Source: Elusimicrobiales bacterium
GTDB lineage: Bacteria > Elusimicrobiota > Elusimicrobia > Elusimicrobiales > UBA9959
Reading direction: 5' to 3'
Length of the DNA stretch: 64,000 nt
Assembly: GCA_028713125.1 (NCBI GenBank)
Contig: JAQTOU010000004.1
Span: forward strand, 198,835-262,834
The notes under the pieces are model-generated. The model was not told the origin of the DNA. It ran no database searches and saw only the letters and a list, made by a program, of their open reading frames with translations. Position numbers and translations under genes: made by a program. This document shows positions 60,001 through 63,000 of this stretch, piece by piece. Positions within the stretch are counted from its first letter, which is position 1, and each line of letters opens with the position of its first letter.

Positions 60001-63000
60001 GCCCACGGTCTATGTCGTGACCTCGGACATCTATGACATAGACTTCGACAGCGCGCCCCTGAACTACGGGACCCGGCAGATACCGCTCAATTTGGTCACC
60101 AAGACCAATCTGGCCTCGGCCAAGGTGTTCCCGGTCGACGCTTCCGATAACTACGACTGTTCGGAGAACCCTGGCGGGGCCTGTCTCTCGGACGACGCGG
60201 CGGCCAAGGTCTCTTTCAAGGTTTACGCCTCCACCGCCGTGCGCCTCGAGGTCGTTCTCCCGGGCCAGTCCCTGGTGGAAGGCAAGTGCGCGATAAGCCC
60301 TCCCTGCCGCAACACCTCCGCCACCCTTACGTGGCCCGGGCGCAGCGGCCCGCCCTCCCAGCACACCATAGGCGGCGGCGCCCTGTTCGCCGGGGTCTAC
60401 CTGACCGATATCTTCTTTAACAGGGCGACGGAGGCCACGGACGCGGGGCAGGACACCAACCCGGTAGCCGCCATGCCGGAGGTGCGCGTCGCTCTGCCCG
60501 GCGACCCGCACGCCGGCGTTCCCGACGTCCAGACGCTTTCCAACGGCAGCGCGGTGTTCTCCATCAGCCCGCGCGTCTCCATCACTACCTACACCGTGCT
60601 GGCCGCGACCTCCGCGGCCTCCGCGGCGGGCACGGAGCTTTATAATTCCGGGATCTCCACGCTGACCGTCAATCCCGGCCCGGCGGTCAGCATGGGTTAC
60701 GTGGTTACCTCCACCACCGTGGTGGCCGGCATACCTTTCTCGGCGGAGCTGTCCGTGCGCGACTCCTACGGCAATATCTGTTCCACCGGCCCTAACGTTT
60801 ACCTCGGCACCGTGACTTTCGTGGTCACCGACCAGGTAAAGAGCCTGCAGGACCCGAGCCTCACGCAGGCTACCACCATCTACTCCTACTCCGATTACGG
60901 CGTAAAGAACCTCGTGAACTGGTTCGTTCTGCGGAAGGCCGGCCCGGATACGATCGGGGCGCATGACTCGTTCTTTACCACCATCAAAGTGGACCCGCCG
61001 CTGGCCATCGGCGTGATCCCCGGCCCGCCCATGATCTACCGCGTCACTCCGAACGCGGACGAAGAGGTTCCCGCCGGCAAGGCGGACAGCCGCGCCGTGC
61101 GCGAGCTGACGGGCCAGCTCGCCGACTCCTTCGACAACGACATCCCCTCGGCCGGGCTGCCGGCTTACGTGATGATGGGCCGGGTTTACGGCTCCACCGG
61201 CACCCTCAAGTACTGGGACACTCAGTGGAAGGACGTGGGTGTCTCGACGCTTATCTATACTTCGACTTCGGGCCAGGTGGGCATTTCGCCCAAGCTCGGT
61301 TACCAGGTTTCGAGCAAGTCCGGGGACTGGGCCCGCGTCTGGATAGGTACCACCACGGTTCCCGCCAGCCAGGCCGCTTATGACAACTACGCCGCGGCCA
61401 GGCAGAACCTCAGCGGCGTGCTTACTACCACAGGCGGCGACCCGTCCAAACTGGTCCTGGTGCCAAACGCCGGAGACACGGATATAAAGGCCGAGGCCAA
61501 TGTCGGCATAAACGAGATGGCCGGGACCGGCGCGCTGTTCACGGTGGAGCGCCGCGACGATTTCGACAATGTGACCAAGCAGGGCGAGACCGGGGTTTAC
61601 CTGGGCCTCCCCGCCGACCAGGTGGCGGTGCATACCGGGCTGGGCCGGACCATGGCCACTTTCGGCAACGTCGGGGACTATGGTTTCCGCGACTTCGGCG
61701 ACAACGAGTTCGTTTCCGCGGTGATCATCCCGATAAACAAGACCAGGGCCTCCTTCCGCTATAAAGACAGGACTTCCTCCTACTCCGGCGTGGACCCCGC
61801 GACCAACGACTACGAGGACGGCAGGCCCGGCTACTGGCAGCTGGAGGCCCGCTCCGGCGCCATGCAGCCGGCCATCCACCAGCTGCGCCTTACCCCGCAG
61901 GCCATTTCCCAGGTGGCTTTCGGCAATGCGCCCCGCTCCATGACGGCCGGGAAGCTGACCGACAGGTTCCTCGACCTGCAGATCTTCAAGGCCGAGCTGC
62001 GCGACATGTTCGACAATCCGTCGGTGGCCACGGCGCCGGTGACGATAGTGCTGTCTACCTTTACGCGCCAGCCCTCGCTCATCAACGACTCTTTCTCATT
62101 CTCCGCGTCAAGCAGGGTTTCCGGCGCCTTCCCGCCGGTGTTCGCGTCCACGATCACTACCCTGGATATACCGCTCAATGTCTACTCCGCCACTTTCTAC
62201 TATCTTGATACCACGGCCTCCAGCGTCTACCCCTCCTCGGCGGCGCCGATAAAGCCCATCCTGAAGCTGGAGGTTCCCGAGATGACCGGCTGGGCCGCCT
62301 CCACGCAGTCGGTCACTATCACTCCGGACCTGACCTACCGCGTCAATGTCAGCTCCAGCGCCGGGCAGGTCCTGACCGCGGGCGTCACCTCGCAGTTCTT
62401 CCTGATGTCCATAGAGGACCATTACGGCAACCCCACCCCCGTGTCCGGCGGCCAGGAGGACGCTCTCAACGCCGGCGTCGCGTTCACGATGAATTCCAGT
62501 TCGCTCGGCGACGTGAAGTTCGCGGCTCCGAACGCCTCCGGCTTCGTTTCTCCGCCCGGCACGGCCGTGATGGCCCTGGGCCAGGCTACCACCAGCTTCT
62601 ACCTGATAGACACCCTGGTCTCGGCGCCGACGCACCAGATGACCATTACCACGGTGCTGTCGAAGGGCTGGCTGCCGGCCATTTCTTCGTACACCGTTAC
62701 CCCGAACCTGCCGGACCACGTCGCTTTCGCCAGCCTGCCCCGCCGCCTGGTGGCCGGAACCACCGTGCAGTACTTGGATTACCTGCTGGGCATAACCACC
62801 CCGACCCCGGTGGGGGTGGTGCTTAAGGACCGCTATGAGAACAATACCACCACCTCTTCGGTGGTCAGGTTCAGATTCTCTGCGGCGCGCACTACTACGT
62901 TCGGCGGCATAGACGCGTCTACGCCCACGCTGTCCACGAATCCCAGCTGGCACCTGCTTAAGACCAGCCCGTACGACCTTGATATGCCGCCCGGCAGCTC